From Paludibacter sp. UBA6032 (GTDB taxonomy: Bacteria > Bacteroidota > Bacteroidia > Bacteroidales > Paludibacteraceae): DNA of 64,000 bases. The stretch covers positions 3,903 to 67,902 of the forward strand of contig DIZI01000007.1 of NCBI GenBank assembly GCA_002427885.1. Direction: 5' to 3'. A program made the translations under genes and the position numbers. Of the stretch, positions 62,354-64,000 are shown in pieces (positions within the stretch are counted from its first letter, which is position 1; each line of letters opens with the position of its first letter). A model generated the notes under the pieces. It made no database searches. It had not been told where the DNA came from and worked only from the letters and a program-made list of their open reading frames with translations.

Positions 62354-64000
62354 TTAAAATGTCACATTTATACCAAATGTCCACGAGAAACTCTTAGGAT
62401 AACTGGAATAATCCACACCCGGTGTTAAACCTGATGTTGAACTTGATCGTACAGGTGAACTCACTTCAGGATCGTAACCGGTATAATTAGTTAAAATCCA
62501 AAGATTATTCATTGTACAATACAAACGTAGCATATCACTTCCAACAACTTTTGATAGTTTCTTTGGTAAAGTGTATCCAACAGTAACATTTTGTAAACGA
62601 AGGAAAGATCCATCCTCAACAGCCCACGAATCAGTTAATACACTGGCATTTCCAAATGAGAATGGTGACCAGTATTCTTTTGCATTTGCACCTTCATTCA
62701 TAGCTGCGAGAGTGGCTAAATCGGTTACAATTGTACCGGTTGTATTATCAAGATAAGTATAACGATTATCCTGACTCATAAAGGCCAGTAAATTAGGGTT
62801 TGTAGTACGATATTGTTGAGAAGAAGCAATCTTATTGGCATTGTATATTTTATTACCATATACAAAATTAAAGAGCATAGAAGCATCAAAACCATAAAAA
62901 GTTGCATTTAAACCAAAACCACCGGTAAATTGTGGAGCTGTTTTACCCAGGATTTGTCTGTCATTATCATCAACCACACCATCTCCGTTTAAATCTTTTA
63001 ATTTGATTGTACCCGGGCGAATTCCTATTTTACCACCTAAAAGTCCGGTTGTAGGAACGCCATCTTTTAAAATGTATTTACCTGTAGCTGCATCGTAGGA
63101 TGAAAAGTCGTTTGTAGTATAATAGCCATCATTCACCCAACCATAAATTAAACCGACAGGCTGTCCAACTACTACCCGATAATCATTAACACCCTTCAGG
63201 TCTGTGCCGGCCCAACCCGAACCATATTCCTGAACTGTGATGCCATTTGCTAATTTATCAACATTCGAATTATTGAACCCAATATTAAAATTAGCTGATA
63301 ACGTGAAATTTTTCTTATTAACTGCCAATGCATTTAATGTGACTTCCAAACCCTTGTTAGATGTCTGTCCTACATTCATCATGGTTGTTTTGTAACCGGG
63401 AGCAACAATAGGAATCTCAATTAATAAATCCCTGGTAGTATTTTGATAAACTTCAACAGTACCTGTTAATCTTTCGTTAAAAAATCCAAAGTCAAGTCCT
63501 GCATTTCGTGTAGTAGTAGTTTCCCATCTCAAATCAGGATTTGGCAATTGTGTATTTGCATTCGCAAAATAGTTATTTTGCCCATCACCTGAGCCATAAG
63601 TTTTAGTTGTTTGAATAGAATAAACCGGTTTAAAAAGTCCCGGGCCAATTCTGTTATTACCCACTTCACCGTAACTTAATCTTAGTTTTAAGTTTGACAA
63701 CCAATCCTTTGCATCTTCCATAAATTGCTCTTCAGAAATTCTCCAACCGGCAGATAATGCAGGGAAATAGCCCCAATTATGACCTAAATCAAATTTTGAA
63801 GATCCATCAGCACGGAACGTTGCCTGAAATAAATATCTTTCTTTATAATTATAATTTACACGTCCAAAATATGAAAGCATATTATCTGGATCGTAATGTT
63901 TACTTGTTAAGTTTTTAGTGTTACCACCAAGGCCTAAATTATCAAATATTTTATCCGGAGTTAAATCAAATCCAAACCCTGTTGCATACAAATAACTATT
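62354..64000 (-). CDS. SusC/RagA-family TonB-dependent outer-membrane transporter (5' part missing)
   Basis: The C-terminal half, open through the window end (the frame continues past 64000). It contains beta-strands of the 22-strand barrel and family words: YFGRVNYNYKERYLFQATFR, DGSSKFDLGHNWGYFPALSAGW, LRLSYGEVGNNRIG and GIRPGTIKLKDLNGDGVVDD (calcium-like loop). It ends with FSWTFGINVTF, a typical barrel end with Phe. The plug, TonB box and signal peptide lie outside the window. It would import pectin oligosaccharides, energised by TonB. Confidence 0.95.
   Translation of the reverse strand, partial: NSYLYATGFGFDLTPDKIFDNLGLGGNTKNLTSKHYDPDNMLSYFGRVNYNYKERYLFQATFRADGSSKFDLGHNWGYFPALSAGWRISEEQFMEDAKDWLSNLKLRLSYGEVGNNRIGPGLFKPVYSIQTTKTYGSGDGQNNYFANANTQLPNPDLRWETTTTRNAGLDFGFFNERLTGTVEVYQNTTRDLLIEIPIVAPGYKTTMMNVGQTSNKGLEVTLNALAVNKKNFTLSANFNIGFNNSNVDKLANGITVQEYGSGWAGTDLKGVNDYRVVVGQPVGLIYGWVNDGYYTTNDFSSYDAATGKYILKDGVPTTGLLGGKIGIRPGTIKLKDLNGDGVVDDNDRQILGKTAPQFTGGFGLNATFYGFDASMLFNFVYGNKIYNANKIASSQQYRTTNPNLLAFMSQDNRYTYLDNTTGTIVTDLATLAAMNEGANAKEYWSPFSFGNASVLTDSWAVEDGSFLRLQNVTVGYTLPKKLSKVVGSDMLRLYCTMNNLWILTNYTGYDPEVSSPVRSSSTSGLTPGVDYSSYPKSFSWTFGINVTF

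Overview
The window comes from a Bacteroidota genome, most likely a fermentative member of the Bacteroidales or a close relative. Support for this comes from several directions: SusC/SusD outer-membrane pairs, type IX secretion (T9SS) sorting domains of both type A and type B, PorP/SprF, AT-rich DNA, and promoters of the Bacteroidota form (TTTG, about 19-20 bp, TAnnTTTG). A glycyl radical enzyme with its activase and a flavodiiron protein point to an anaerobic or microaerobic life. The species cannot be named from sequence alone.

Region 1 (1-16.8 kb) is a surface-protein and stress island. A giant Ig-repeat adhesin with a type B sorting domain is followed by PorP/SprF and an OmpA/PD40 lipoprotein-like partner. 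A degenerate second copy of the block follows: an Ig-repeat protein, a DUF11/type B protein and only the last 88 codons of the OmpA gene. Three genes here carry DUF3494 (ice-binding-like) domains. They are followed by two CsbD-like genes, a coiled-coil lipoprotein, a 50-residue lmo0937-type membrane protein and a T9SS-targeted cupredoxin. Four of these promoters share an ungapped 67-bp architecture: two TGTAAC-type half-sites exactly 21 bp apart, the second exactly 27 bp upstream of the -7 box. This looks like an undescribed local regulon.

Region 2 (16.9-31.8 kb) holds two thioredoxin-fold proteins, a barrel-like hypothetical, and then a peptide/amino-acid block: glycyl radical activase and enzyme (possibly trans-4-hydroxyproline dehydratase), Xaa-Pro aminopeptidase, dipeptidyl peptidase IV, a receiver-domain/PEP-synthase-like protein of unknown function, and a POT-family peptide transporter. 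Region 3 (31.9-45.1 kb) is mainly housekeeping: MscS channel, NAD synthetase, four-helix-bundle protein, DUF2721 protein, flavodiiron protein, topoisomerase III, a secreted M6 protease, TtcA, tRNA-Gly/Leu/Leu and a cation-diffusion facilitator.

Region 4 (45.3-64 kb, all minus strand) is a pectin (homogalacturonan) utilisation locus. In transcription order it runs SusC (cut by the window end), SusD, a DUF4957/DUF5123-like surface binding protein, GH28, GH105, two PL1-like pectate lyases, CE8 pectin methylesterase, a secreted Gfo/Idh/MocA oxidoreductase, PL9 and a second GH105. Three of the enzymes carry T9SS sorting domains and the rest have only a signal peptide, which suggests a split between surface and periplasmic steps. 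No CRISPR array, rRNA, integrase or transposase was seen.
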